64,000 nt of DNA from Manduca sexta (Eukaryota; Arthropoda; Insecta; Lepidoptera; Sphingidae): positions 789,116-853,115 of the forward strand of contig NC_051121.1 in assembly GCF_014839805.1 (NCBI RefSeq). Reading direction: 5' to 3'. The notes beneath the pieces were generated by a model. The model was given only the letters and a program-made list of their open reading frames with translations. It was not told where the DNA came from and searched no databases. The translations under genes and the position numbers were made by a program. Shown piece after piece: positions 37,243 to 49,900 of the stretch. Each line of letters opens with the position of its first letter. Within the stretch, counting starts at the first letter, position 1.

Positions 37243-37274
37243 GGCGAAAATTCGTTAATATAATAATAATAATA

Positions 37275-37307
<33 letters not shown>

Positions 37308-37459
37308 TAAAAAATATATGTATTTACTTACCAATACTAATACTTAATATAAATTTTATTTACACTAACTAAATACTTAAATAAATGAAAACCTTCAAAA
37401 TCAGGAGTCGAGAAATAAACCGGAGACACGTGTGCCCTCTAACCTCGACTTGATCAAAG

Positions 37460-37474
37460 TCGTTCAATAGTATC
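37460..37474. repeat. Target site duplication, right copy
   Basis: TCGTTCAATAGTATC, identical to 31766-31780; it marks the 5' boundary of the LINE. Confidence 0.9.
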
Positions 37475-37637
37475 ATAAGATCTTCCGTTGACATCCCCGA
37501 AGTGACAACCAAAAGCAACCACGATAAGGCGAGTTTATTTTCATCCTCAGCTCAGGCTCAATATCAAGCGCACAAATTCTAATATCAGAAAATTAATCGC
37601 AGTATTTCGAATTTAAAACTCTTACCGTACATCATAT

Positions 37638-37797
37638 CAGTGGCGAAGGGTCCATACATAGCCCGAGTCCTTCCCTTTTGTAATTTATGTAAAATCTAAT
37701 TATCATTCGAACGATTTGCAGGCCGTATTTATGCGTATTATTAGAATACATAAGTTTTGTCGAGTTCCCTATCGGAAAATTTCATCCTTCGCCATTG
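37638..37797. mobile_element. hAT-like MITE with perfect 8-bp target duplication
   Basis: A 160-bp element from CAGTGGCGAAGGGT to the inverted end CCTTCGCCATTG, flanked on both sides by CATCATAT (37630-37637 and 37798-37805). The 8-bp duplication and CAGTGGC end identify a hAT-type non-autonomous element and define the family for the copies at 9130, 47996 and 51644. Confidence 0.8.
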
Positions 37798-39416
37798 CAT
37801 CATATTATTGCGTTCTTCGACAGAATATTGGATATGATCAATACCTGCTGAGCAGTGGCATAACTGCACCGTAAAAGGCCCGTGGCAAATTAATCGAATG
37901 GAGTTCCTCCTAACCTGAAAATTATCCTATATAGATTTTTACGACGACCTTTTTTTGATCCTAATACATAAAAGTTTGTTATTTTTTATACATTTTGGAC
38001 TTCCTGAAATCGGAGACCTTTTTGCCCATAATGGCCCCTTATTGTTACGTTACTGCCACTGAGCATACGCTTAAAATTGTATAGCTCTTATAAACCTCAT
38101 TGTTGATCCTTCTTACTAAATTGATAATGGTAACAGGTAGTTATGGAGTAACTAAACGCACGTCAAATAAACTAATGACCCGATTTCCCGCCAAACCTGT
38201 TAGGTAGTTATCCAATATGGCGGATCGAAACTGCAGCAATATTAGTTTTACAATGCACATTTCCCTATTTCCGGTCTTCCGCACGCATCAGTAACAACAA
38301 TAAATTATTCTTATGCAACCATGTAAATATTGCACGCAAAAACAATTGGAAGGTGTTTCTTGGGATCGATCATGCATACAACATTCTCGATACGCTTACC
38401 GCTTGATTAGGATTATCGAATCGTCTATAAATCAAACATCTAACCCGAAAAAAATACTGTTATTACACAAGCTTGTGTAAGTTAATAGATCTATTCAATA
38501 AATTTCCGATTTACGCAGTTACTTACTATAAACGTTACCTACTTAAATTACGTTTACGTTTAGAAAATTTGCGTTAGTCATATTTGTTTTTTTTTTTATT
38601 TACCAAGTGCCTATACCTATTACTTTCCTTCATAATAAAAGGCTTCTGAGAAGCCATTAACAAAAATACATTATAATATATTGGTTTCTCCATTTTCTCT
38701 AGGAAATAGGAGTTATATGTACTTAAGTAAGTATAGGGCAGTAATGAACAATAAAAATGTGTCGTCATCACGTACATTTTAAGTACAGGCAACAATGGCG
38801 GAAGAATAAGAAAACAGTTTTTACGTGTTGCACGAAATCCGTAACATGCACCTCGCCTCGGCTACGGCCTACGGGTTACAGCAGAAATCTATATGTTTAA
38901 AAATAAGGAAATGCTGTGCTTTGGTAAGTGCAATTAAAAGGTTCGAAAAAAAAATTTTTTTCTCAAAAATCTTTAAATACCGGCATTTTATTGAGGTACG
39001 GACTTCCATACACAGAAGGACATTCTCCACCAAGTAGGTGATATTAACTGATCTGAAATAACTTACGACACAAACATGATGCGTTCGCTGGGATTGAATT
39101 CACCATTACAGCCTTCATACGAATTCTCAGTTAGGCACTTTGATGTTAGCTTATTACTGTTTTTAAAACCTATCTACCCTCCGTTTCCAATGTGTCTATC
39201 TCGTTTTTATATAATTATGTTTGTATTTATAAAATGAAATAATAGACTATGCTTTAATTATAACAATTTTATTATATGTATTTACAATAAATATCACAAA
39301 TACCTTTTAACGGCTTCATATATATTACTGATCGAATCTAAACGAAAACAATAGCCCGGCGTACTTTGCGTGTGGTTAAGTAGAGATGAAGAAAATGTAT
39401 TACAATAAAAACATGC

Positions 39417-39554
39417 TGCCATTGCTGTATAGCATATATATGCTCCTGCCATTGCTGTATAGCATATATATGCTCCTGCCATTGCTGTATAGCATATATA
39501 TGCTCCTGCCATTGCTGTATAGCATATATATGCGCCTGCCATTGCTGTATAGCA
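39417..39554. repeat. 30-bp minisatellite, about 4.6 units
   Basis: Four full tandem units and a partial fifth of ATTGCTGTATAGCATATATA + TGCTCCTGCC, with one variant base in unit four. Each unit contains the perfect palindrome AGCATATATATGCT. Because the unit is 30 bp it stays open in frames on both strands, but flanking sequence gives no evidence for a gene. Confidence 0.9.
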
Positions 39555-40187
39555 AATCAACTGATGATAAATGACATGGCCATTCATTGTCATAATATTT
39601 CCAACAGGTAATAGAAGAACTGACGAAGAAATTAGGCCGCATGAAAACTGTAGATTGGGTAAGTAAGTGGCGGCCTTAGGGGGTGAATCTGGCAACCCTA
39701 AGCCTCGCGCTTACAGTATAAGCCTCACACCGCACTTTAGCTTTTTTTAGCATCTTACCTGCAAAACTGTTGAACTCAGGTAGCGGAGCCTCGCGTTTCG
39801 CGTATAAGCCTACTTTACGCAAAATTTCCTTTAAGTCCATTATGCCATCCGAATGAGATCGAGCTGGCCCATTTAAGGGAGACAAGACTGGTCAGAAAAG
39901 AGCCTACGCTATTGAACACGAATAAACATAATTTTATGTTCATTAGTTATTTACCTAATGCTTGGTTATTACTGTTATGTCGAATACTTTCCTTTCCATT
40001 AAATAATAGGTAGGTATTTATCAATATAAAATACATTTAAAAACCTAAACTAATAATAGGCTTGTATCCTACACTACTGGGATGGAACACACTTGGCGAA
40101 AAGTAGGTGCCTTGGTTGCGCCTCGGCATACACCTTCGGGGATAAATACGTGATGTTGTGTGTGAGTGTGTATCCTACAATATGAGA

Positions 40188-40480
40188 GCGGCGATAGCCT
40201 ATTTGGGAGTGTAACGGACTACTGAGACGGAAGTCCGCAGGTTCAAAACCCAAAAACATACACCTCTGAATTTTCTAAAAAGTTATGTCCGTATTCTTTG
40301 TGAATTATCGCTCGCTTCAACGGTGAAGGGAAAAATCGTGGCGAAACCTTCAAGCCTGAGAAGTTCTCTATAAGAATTTTCCAATCTGCACTAGGACAGC
40401 ATGGTGGACTAAGATCCAAAACCCTCAAGAAGGCCCATGCCCAGCAATGGGATATTATAAAATACAGGGCTGATATATTA
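40188..40480 (+). mobile_element. tRNA-derived SINE copy
   Basis: Plus-strand copy with A-box GCGGCGATAGCCTATTTGGG, B-box CAGGTTCAAAACCC and a complete tail AAAATACAGGGCTGATATAT, just downstream of the ZW10 stop codon. The body has a short internal deletion compared with the 5024 copy. Confidence 0.75.
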
Positions 40481-40510
40481 CATCTTACATTATCTTACTA
40501 TCTGAAGAAC

Positions 40511-43500
40511 TTATTGTATTTCCTTGAGTATCCGCAGCCTGTATTTGTCGTTGGGGAATCTCATCTTTATAATCTGCCGAACTTCCTCACATGTGTATTG
40601 CTGGAACTCTTTTTTATTATTGTTCCACAACTCAGATATTTCTAGTAGTTGTGCCTTCAGCAACTGTGGGAGTTTGATAAACTTGCTCCATATGTTAATT
40701 TTGTTTTCGAATTTGACTTCTTCCTGAAATGTTAAATAATTTATTATATTAATTATTTATAAAATTGATTGTTTCTGTATACATGAAAGATGTTTATTGA
40801 CTTGTATTTTTTTATATAGGATTTGGACCTTTGAGCATTACATCACCTTGGAGCATCATCACACCTGTTGTCACCTTTGCAATAGGGCAATAGGGTTCTA
40901 TGTAACAATATATTAAAAAGGCATGAAGAATCTTGTTGCTCTGAGATGACTATACCTTTAGTTTGTAAAAAAAATTAAATAATCAAATTTACCTCAAACA
41001 GCCCAGTGGCCTCCTCTATCGTATCTTCAACCCTCAGAGCGAGCATGTACACCAACTCTTCATTCAGTGGCTTGTTATTGCCAAATATTCTATCCAGTAC
41101 AGCTTGACATAAAGCCTGTGTGATAAACATACTGATTTAATTACTTGGTCTGTATCCTAGAACATTAGAGGAAGTTTTAAACTAATAAATACAAAGGCTT
41201 CATGATTCAAGATGTGATACAAATATTGATTAGAAGAAATTATCAAATATAACTATTTCCCACCTGTACAAGTGTACACATAGCCAACTCATACATCCTC
41301 GCTGGTAGGATGTGCAACCAGGCCGCCTTGAGGTCCCTCATTAGTGTGAACGCACTGTTGATGGCACAATCCAACTGCTCGTAAGTTTCGTACGACCAAG
41401 CTGATGAATCTGCCAATACATAATTAATTGAATTACTAATTTTTGGTAGAATGACTGGAGCAAACAAAAATTTTCACATCATTAGAATTTAATTTTATTA
41501 TAATTTATTTTGCTGACATGAACAACAATAATAAAAGATGTTAAATAAAACTACCTGAGGATTGAGATCACACAAGATAATTTTAATGAGAAATTTAGAG
41601 TAATACAGAAACAACAGCACTATCAATGACAATAGACAATGTTTTAAAAAAAATGGCTTACTATTAGAACCCTAAAACTCCATAATATCAAAACTATTAT
41701 AAAAACGAATGTTTATGACATTTTAATAATTTACCTTTAGATTCAATACTCTGCACAATATTGTGCTTTTGGTGTTGTAAATATATTGACATCTTCTCCA
41801 GTCCAAGCACCCTCAGGTCTTGGACACACTCCAACAGAACAAGAATGAGATGATCAGCTAATGGCCTTGGAAGGGTGAGGCTCCAGGGAGGGCCAAGAAG
41901 ACCATGAGCCAGGTAGAAACAGTTGTTGAAAAAGAGACCTGCAACATAAAATAAATAATTTATGAAAAAGTTTATGTTATAGAATCCTATCACTAGCCCA
42001 ATTCTAAAATTCTATGTAATATTTGATGTGTAAATTAAATTAAATACCTATATAATTTGATTCCAAGTCTTTTTCAGTGAAAATGTCTAATAATCCCAAA
42101 CAATTAATAGAGGGTGAACCATGAATTATTGTCTTTTTTAATTGTCATCATCCTTAAAATTTCTAATTACATTTTCACAACATCAGTAAAAATCAACATA
42201 GGACTTAGTAATAGTGAGCCAGTGATAAGACATAGTGGTACCCGCATGGGAAAAACCTATAATTCATGCAGTTATACTGCATGAATTCTAACGAGCAATA
42301 TTTTAGCTCAAATTGTCCAGTTAGTTTAAAAAATAACTAAAATTAATTGGATTTTTTGACAGCTTTCATATTTTTAAACATATGCATTTAACATTTCAAG
42401 AATATAATATACATGTTCAATAGTACTTACCAATATCACTCGGACATGATTCTAAATTAGCTTTAAATTTCTTCGGAACAACAAATTGGTACATGACAGC
42501 AATGTCTTTTATGTAAGCAACCAGCTGTTTGCTATATTTGCCAGGCAATTTTGAGCTTTCCTCCAAGTGTTCAGTAATCATTTTCATTATCTGTATAATA
42601 TTTTGTGAGACAATGCATTTCGGTAAATATATTGGTTTGTTAAGATCCCATATGGAATCTTTCTCGGAAACATCAAGTACAGAATTGTTCTTGTCAACTT
42701 TAGCACCAACTTCAATGGTACCGTAAGACAAACTTTCTGATAGTAAATTTTTTACGTCAGATAATAACTTGTCACATTTCTTATTATAAAGAACACATTC
42801 TGTGTCGTCAATGTACTTGTTTAATGGAGACTCTTCTGAGCTCACAAATTTTAACTCAATTAAAAATTTGTTAAATGCATCTAGTTCCACTACAATGTCT
42901 TTGTATGCTTTGTAGCTACTGTTGCATGATGGTAAGTTATTCCTGATGCAGTCTTTGATGATCTTGTTGAAGAATTTCTGCCGAATTGATTCTGCAATGA
43001 CTTCGATAAATGTTTGCTCTCCTTCAAAATTAGAGCCTAGAGTGGATTGCAAAAACTCAAACACAGCCATCAGATTATTAAAAATTGTTTGGTAATTTGG
43101 CTTGTTGGTGTCGTTCAAATCAATTTTAATGTTGAACACTACCGCCCCTACATGGTCCTCAGTAAATATGTCACAGTTATGTCTTATAACATTATGCAAG
43201 AGCTGATTGATAAAGAATTGAGAAAACAGTCCCAGCTCTGCATTTATCCTCTCTGTTAAATATAATGTTTTTAATATCTTTTTCAGTAATATTGGATCAC
43301 TTTGCTGGACAGACAATGAGTAGGTGAGGAAATTCATACCATTTTTCTCTGACCATGTGAAGATATCTTCCCACTCTATACTTGTCTGTGCTATGTAAAG
43401 AGAAAGTTGATTTTCAGCTTGTTCGTACATGTTTGATAAGGCATTTTTAACTTCTCCTTCGAAATTTAAACTGTTTAGCTGGTCTTTTAAACTTTTCACT

Positions 43501-43928
43501 GCTAGTATTGCTTCAGCATAGTTGAATCTGTTAAAATCATGTTCAGCCCTTTGTAAAATGTTTCTTCCTTCAACTGCAACACAGAAATCTTTAAAACCTT
43601 CAAAATATTTAATTAATTTCTCGCTGCAATTTTTAAATTCTTCGTCACTTGCTTTGAATTGTTCTTCATATTTCTTTATTTCATTCATACATTTATCGTA
43701 GTCGGAAAAGATGTTGGCTTTCCGATTTTTGAAATTAAGTTGTTCTAAACTTTTTGTTGTAGTAAAATTTACGTAAGTATCTACAAGATTTTGCTGTAAT
43801 GCCCAGGATAAGAGTTGAATACGATCAGTTAGGTCTCTGATTGCCGGTAATACTTCTTCACGGTATTTCTTATGATCTTCCGTAGTAGCTTTATTGGCTT
43901 CTTGCAGTACGGCACTTAGCAAACTCAT
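40511..43928 (-). CDS. Zw10: ZW10 kinetochore/vesicle-tethering protein, complete
   Basis: Five exons, 43928-42431, 41938-41735, 41409-41264, 41115-40993 and 40723-40511, join with consistent phases (1, 1, 0, 0) and encode 727 residues; Drosophila ZW10 is about 720. The N-terminal coiled-coil region begins MSLLSAVLQEANKATTEDHK. The large first exon holds the alpha-helical tethering fold, and the C-terminal exons contain FFNNCFYLAHGLLGPPWSL, WLHILPARMYELAMCTLVQ and CEEVRQIIKMRFPND, characteristic of the family. ZW10 joins Rod and Zwilch (RZZ) at kinetochores to recruit dynein and Mad proteins for the spindle checkpoint, and acts in Golgi-to-ER tethering with the Dsl1/NRZ complex. The start codon is the first ATG of the open frame. 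It is divergent from the CCDC169-like gene, 811 bp apart. Confidence 0.92.
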
Positions 43929-44739
43929 TATAATACTTTAGAATCAAATTAATATATAGTTAAAACTTTTGTTTCAGTTAGAACTAGCCCGATCATATTT
44001 AAATTTGAATTTGACATCAACACCTAGTGTTGCCAAATGTCTACGTTGATATACTCCAAATAGAGTAAAGAAATTCCCAAAATGTAGGGTTTAGACCAAA
44101 ATCCTCCTAAAGTAATGGAATGCGCAACCAAAACAAAGTCTTAGATTTTTCATCTAATTTATACAAGTAAAGCAGTATCATTCCGTTCAGGAACGTTTAA
44201 TTTCTTACGCCTAAAAGTCCCTAAAATCTCTCCCCATTACATTAACTTAGGGAAAAATCCTCATCTGGCAACTATGTATGTAGGAATGTCAAACTCAAGC
44301 TTTTTAATGTAACCGTTTTGTTATTGCTCATTTTTGCTAGTTTGTTTTGTTATTACTTGTCCATCAATCGCTGTACTTGCTAAAACTACTGTTATTATGT
44401 TGTCTTACGTTTACGCAAATGTTAGACATTAAAATAAAACTGTTTTACATTTTTTTCGTTTTACTTTTACTCCCGACGCTTCGAAGACTGCAGCCTAATG
44501 GGCAACTTCTTATGGAAATGGCTAGGTAATCAGGATAGAATAAATAAAAAATATAAGTTAATAAATGTTTGAAACATAATGCTTCCAGGTCAAGGATTAT
44601 TTAAATGAATCTGTCTTTGAAGGTCACTTCTTCGTTACTAAGCAGCGGTAAAATCAATTGAACTTCATTCAGTAGCTTTAGCGTATTGAGAAAAATACAC
44701 TGCAAAGCTTAGTAGTACTCTATTCCATTATTTGGAACC
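43929..44739. promoter_or_regulatory. Shared head-to-head spacer, ZW10 and CCDC169
   Basis: Both genes read outward from this 811-bp AT-rich spacer. It has no TATA box at a fitting distance. TGACA/TGTCA motifs occur near 44012 and 44287, and a fragment of the CCCGACG(T/C)TTCGAAGAC foldback repeat lies near 44472. A shared or abutting promoter is inferred from the geometry. Confidence 0.4.
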
Positions 44740-46370
44740 ATGAACGACAGTGAAGTGGAAAATTTAAAGTCAGAATATGAACATGAGAAGACCTGCAGGT
44801 AACACTATTATTTTATGACTGGTGCCGTTGTTTATTCATAAGATACCTACTGTACATGTTAATTTGTCAGTAAAATTGGATAAGAAACGATACCAGCCGA
44901 TGCGTATTTTCATTTAAAGTTTTGTTCTATTTTCAGAGATTCTGTGGCATGGCAGAACGGAGAACTCGAAAAGAAAATTATGCAAATGCAAGAAGAATTG
45001 CGTAAAGGCGATTATCCTTGGGATAATGACGAAGATTTGGTAAAAGAAAATTCTCGACATAAACTATTAATCGAAGCTATTGAAACGTTGAGAGAACAGT
45101 TGCCAATATTGAAAGATAAAATTAAGAGTGCGAAAATGTGTGGTCCAGGTAAAGTGGCGCCATCTATGAGCATAAACAATTAATACACTTATTTAAGTTT
45201 ATAAATAAATTTTACTATTTTCTTTTTAGATTGCAAACTAAAACATGATGATCTCAATATTAACTTGGATATACTTACTCCGGTAAGAATTTCTGTTTTC
45301 ATAAAAACTATTTTGTAATGATAGTGATAGAACTTATTCGTGCCCACATAGTAGATAAAGTAATATTATGTAATTTATCTGGTATGTAAATTCAATTATA
45401 ATGTATAAAAAATTAAAGAAAGAAATTATTAGATTAATTTGTAATAAATTAGAAATGGTCACGCTAAATAATATGACTTGAAATAGATAAAAATCGAGAA
45501 TTTATTTATTTATGGGATTAAACTATATATTTTTATGACCAGGCTGAATTGCTGCGTACGGTAAAGAGATTTGAGAGGCTCAAAACTGATTTGATAAGCA
45601 CCCTTCGCAGTAAAGAGTGGCGCTTGGACTCTGAATCTAAGGTAAGAATAAAAATACAGTCCTTGTAGAAGGCAAACCTACGGTTCCATTTCCCATGGCA
45701 CATAAAAAATAACATGCCTAAAGATATTCTGTGCTGAACTGGTGTATTGTCCTCAGCTGTTCGTCAGAGTAAACGACCAGAGAACGTACTTGCAGAACGA
45801 GCTGATGATATGCCACAACAATATAATGAGGCTGCAGAAAAACGGCTCCTATTGGCAGTGCGTATTTAGCAAATGACTGGCTCACTATTCCAAGGTCCTA
45901 TGTTAATTTTGACTTATGTTGCAAAAATTTTAATTAAAATTTTCATGATGATAAAAATAGAAAATACTATTATGGTTCCCTATTTATTTATCTTTCGGGT
46001 TTATTAGAATTTTTCACTGAAATAGCTAAGATTGTGATATTGAATTTACACATCAAATATCACATAGATAACCTTGTAATAGTGAGCCAGTAAAATCTAT
46101 ATCATTATTGGGATCTGATACTCCCAACTCATTGCCTTGACTGATGATCTGGAAGCGGTAACCTAAAATAAGATAGACGATTTACATTTGGGAGATCTCC
46201 GCATGTTTTGTTTTCCTATTATACTTTCATACATTTTCTCTTTTCCCAATCTGTCGGCTTCATTTTCCAGAAACATCCAACGTAAAAACGACGAGAGAGT
46301 GCTGGACCCAAAGCGAGGACCGATAAAGAAAACATTCGGCACGGAACGACTGCCGCCGATTGTCACTTAA
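44740..46370 (+). CDS. CCDC169: CCDC169-like coiled-coil protein, complete
   Basis: Six exons, 44740-44798, 44937-45148, 45230-45282, 45543-45641, 45757-45857 and 46271-46370, join with matching phases into 207 residues; the human protein is about 214. The last intron uses a GTGCGT donor. Most of the protein is charged and helical with heptad-like spacing (ELEKKIMQMQEELRK, LLIEAIETLREQLPILKDK). Two stretches match CCDC169: VNDQRTYLQNEL near residue 145 and the C-terminal KRGPIKKTFGTERLPP. The function of CCDC169 is not known; in vertebrates it is mainly expressed in testis and ciliated tissue, as I recall. Without the splice joins only small fragments would be visible. The gene converges with hemicentin about 600 bp downstream. 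Confidence 0.82.
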
Positions 46371-46988
46371 ATGTTATTTAATTCCAGATACCTCACTCAG
46401 ATATATTTATGGAATATACATAGTGTCCATCTTTCAAGTAGATGTTTGAATAATACTAATTAATTAAGTAATTGGTATATAAAATATGCACTAACTGTAC
46501 ATTAAAACTTACTAGAAAATATATTTTGTAAATCATAATTGCATGAATTTTCTCAAAAAGCAAACCAATTAAATACTAAAGTAGTAGTAATAAAATAGTT
46601 CTTTTCGTATTGTCAAATTATTATAGGCACAAAATGTGCACAATATAACGTAATTATAGTAATTAATATAAATAAGGTTATATCGCACTTTATTTATGGT
46701 CCTTCGAGCCGGACTTATGAGCGTCGTTCCGTAGCCGTTGAATGTACAATATTCGTGATTTTAGTGCCAGAAATAAAAATGAAAAAAATAGCGTCACATA
46801 GTATTTATTAATTTCATAAATATATTACACTATAAAATAAAGTATTTTAATTATTGTCGTGCGTTTTATTTCCGCAAAATAAATAAATATTTCTTAAACA
46901 TTATGTTACTTTTTTTTGTTGTTTTGTAGGTTTATACCTCGTCGGGTATTCAATGGATGCGCTTAAATATTCACCGCTTTCTAGTTCT
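46371..46988. other. Convergent 3' ends of CCDC169 and hemicentin
   Basis: AT-rich sequence with AATAAA-type signals on both strands, for example AATAAA in the plus direction near 46769 and on the minus strand at about 46869. One copy of the dispersed TGGTCCTTCGAGCC motif lies near 46698. No further gene is seen. Confidence 0.5.
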
Positions 46989-49900
46989 TCATACGGCCGC
47001 TGGTATGATGGAGCTGAAATGAATACCATATATAAATATCTTGTAGCAGTAAGAAATTGAAATTCATGACCAAACAACTGGCGTGGTGTTATAACGAATT
47101 AAGATACTCAAACTAAAGTCTTATTATAATTCGTACTCGTACATTATTACCATTTTATAAATTTCCAAATTTAATTTTAGGATATTATAAACACAAGTAC
47201 ATTCAAATACATTTTATACTTGTGTTAAATTATTTGAATAGCCTATATAAAATCCCCACCTCGGATCATAGTATTGCCCTCCCTCTACATTGAAAGCTGA
47301 CTACGTCCTTGTCAGTAGATGCAACGACAAAGCTATATACTAACGCAGCACGCAGTGGTGTTTGTCTGCATGCAGGCGCAGATGTCGCGGGCACGCGCAC
47401 ACGTAGCCGCCCGCCACGTTCACGCACGCGAACTCGCAGCCGTGAATGTCTTGCTCGCACTCGTTTATATCTGCGGGAGAGAGAGAGACAGGTGCATTTC
47501 TGATTGATTTATTTAAAGAAATTTCCACAATATGGATAGTTTTGTGGAAAAGTATCGGCTTATAGATTTTTTTACTTTGCACTAGGTTTATTCCCATATT
47601 ACTGCACAGGGCTGTGTAACAGGTTCACGTGATAACATCCAGAGACAATGGAACCTACCTTTGAAGACTACAAACCGAATCATTTTGCGTAGTAAACTTA
47701 TTAAGGATGCAATGAAAATAATTTTATATTGTAGTCTCTATTCCTGTCCTAAGTTAATAAATAAACAAACCTAACGTGTTTATAATAAGGCACATTTTGG
47801 AACTTACCTAAACACCTCTGCCCGAGCCCGAGCGCCACGTACCCCGGCGGACACGTGCAGCGGTACGCGCCGTCCGTGTTGACGCACACTTGCGTCGAGT
47901 GACACTGGTTGTTCTCTATCACGCACTCGTTTATGTCTGAGAAATACATGTACTTGTGATTGACTCATAAGTCGGTTTTAGGTTATATTAAGTTACAGTG
48001 GCAAAGGGTCGCTATAAACGGATTTCTATCGGCTTCCCGTTTGTAATATATGAGAGCAAACTATTAAAACTACAGATATTATTAGCTAATAAATAATTTA
48101 TATTTATAGCATAGTGGCCTAAAATTTAATTATAGTTAGTATCAGTAAATTTCACCTTTCGCCACTGATAAATTAATAGGTACCAAGGCGCAAGGTGAAA
48201 ATGCTATTACTTCCCCTTCTAAATAAATCAGGGCACGTAGCTAAGACGCCTTTTTACAATCTTAAACATTAATGAAAAACAAAAATATGTTCCCATGCGT
48301 GATTGTAATGACATATCCAACATGATTTATCATTTGGTCATTCCTATATTTTTTTGTTTTTTATTGACGTTTACTATTGGAGGAAAGCTTGTTGGCTCCA
48401 GGCCCCAGAATACTGACCATCACAGGAGTTGAAAGTCTTATTGTGCCTGTATCCAGGGTCGCAGGGTCCTCTCTCGCTGTAGTCCAAGTTCGTAGTCACG
48501 TTCACATCGAAATACACGGTTGGTTTCTTCTCGCCTAAAAAAATTGGTCCTTCGAGCCCGATTACGTTTTTAACCTTGTTTTGTTTTATCAATGGCGTTC
48601 TTATCAGAGATAAAACAATTATTAGGGTTATGAAAATATGTATGTTTTAGTCTAGCTAACAAAATTTTAATATTAAGTATATTTTATTAGCAAATTTGCA
48701 ATAATGTATTATCAATATTTACCCGCCGATATATAAAACTCTTCTACATCCGGCGAGTACATCGTTTTTATTACTTCAGGTTGCATTTCATATACTGCTT
48801 CGGGTAAGTAGGGGTTCTGTGAAAGAATATGATATTGCATTTACTATATTATATATATTTCGCGAAATGCTGCGATTCAGTTACTTTATTTATTGATATT
48901 TTTTTCAGTTTATTAACTGATATTTATTTTACATTTTCCATCAAATGGATTAAAACGAATAATTTGATTGCGCTATACCCGAATCGAGGATACTTTAAGA
49001 GTTGTGTATAGTAACAAGACAAATATTTAAATTAATCAAATATATTTATAAACTAGCTTTTGCTCGCGTCTTCGCCCGCGTGGTGGAGTTTCCCGGGATA
49101 GATAGTAGCCAGGGTCTCAAACTATCTCTATACCAAATTTCATAAAAATCCGTTCTGTAGATTTTGAGAAAATCGATAACATACAGACAGACAGAAATGG
49201 GGACTTTGTTTTATAATATTTCCAGATGACTCTCTCGACATTTGAATATTTCGGCAGGTCCGTCTGGAAATCTTTAGTGGAGGCCTATGTTCAGCAGTAG
49301 ACTTTATGTGGCTGATGATGATGATGATTTATTAATTCGTCATAATGAACTTTACCGTTTCGTTTGAATTCTCTTTGCTGTCGTCGTAAACATCGTTGGT
49401 CGTGTGCGCTGGATTCGTGGGACACTTGGGGAGATCTGGACATTTCCTGATCTGTCAAAATAAAATATGTAAATATATGGTTTAATCTATCCAACATATT
49501 AAATGGCAGTAGAAGGAGTTTCTGCGTTTTATTATCTAATTAACTTATGTTAGTTGACGCATGTATCTTTCACGCCACTCTCAGAAACCACCTAACACAT
49601 TTTAATTACAATTTGTGAATTTTTGATTTGGTTTCAGTTTGAAAAATTGCATAATTTTTAGCCTACTAGGTGGCGCTGTTTCTGAGATCTTAAAAGTTAA
49701 ACGTAGTCCACATCAAATGTGATGTACATAGAAGGCGGTCTGTGACAGAACAAAGTCTGCTGGGCCCACTAATATATTATAGAATTAGCACGAATCAAGG
49801 TCTGGAAAACTAAAATGTTTTCTTGGGTATGTTTAAAAAAATAAACTTCATATGGGCCCATGTAACAATAGTCAGGGGGCTCTATTCCATCTACTGGGGC

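Larger units (their letters stand above)
31781..37459 (-). mobile_element. I-type non-LTR retrotransposon, full length, inactive
   Basis: A 5.7-kb LINE on the minus strand lies between perfect 15-bp target duplications. It has a 5' region with TA and T runs, an ORF1 with zinc knuckles, an ORF2 with endonuclease, reverse transcriptase and RNase H, and ends in about three ATTGG units in place of poly(A). An RNase H domain after the reverse transcriptase points to the I group. Both reading frames are interrupted by several frameshifts, so the copy cannot make its proteins. The intact target duplication means that the whole insertion survives unrearranged. It sits about 600 bp upstream of the PYPV TATA box, in the same orientation. 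Confidence 0.88.
37475..40510. other. Spacer between LINE and ZW10 3' end
   Basis: This stretch holds a hAT-like MITE (37638-37797), a 30-bp minisatellite (39417-39554) and a SINE (40188-40480). The short open frames near 38600-39900 have no recognisable domains. Otherwise nothing is seen. Confidence 0.5.

Noticed and set aside
39417..39554. Possible CRISPR-like array
   Set aside because: Units are directly adjacent without spacers and the host is a eukaryote; it is a minisatellite.
46905..47013. Longer C-terminal frame ([16 protein letters not shown]...) as the hemicentin tail
   Set aside because: It is reachable only from a phase-1 donor, while the preceding small exon ends in phase 2; kept as an alternative in the findings.
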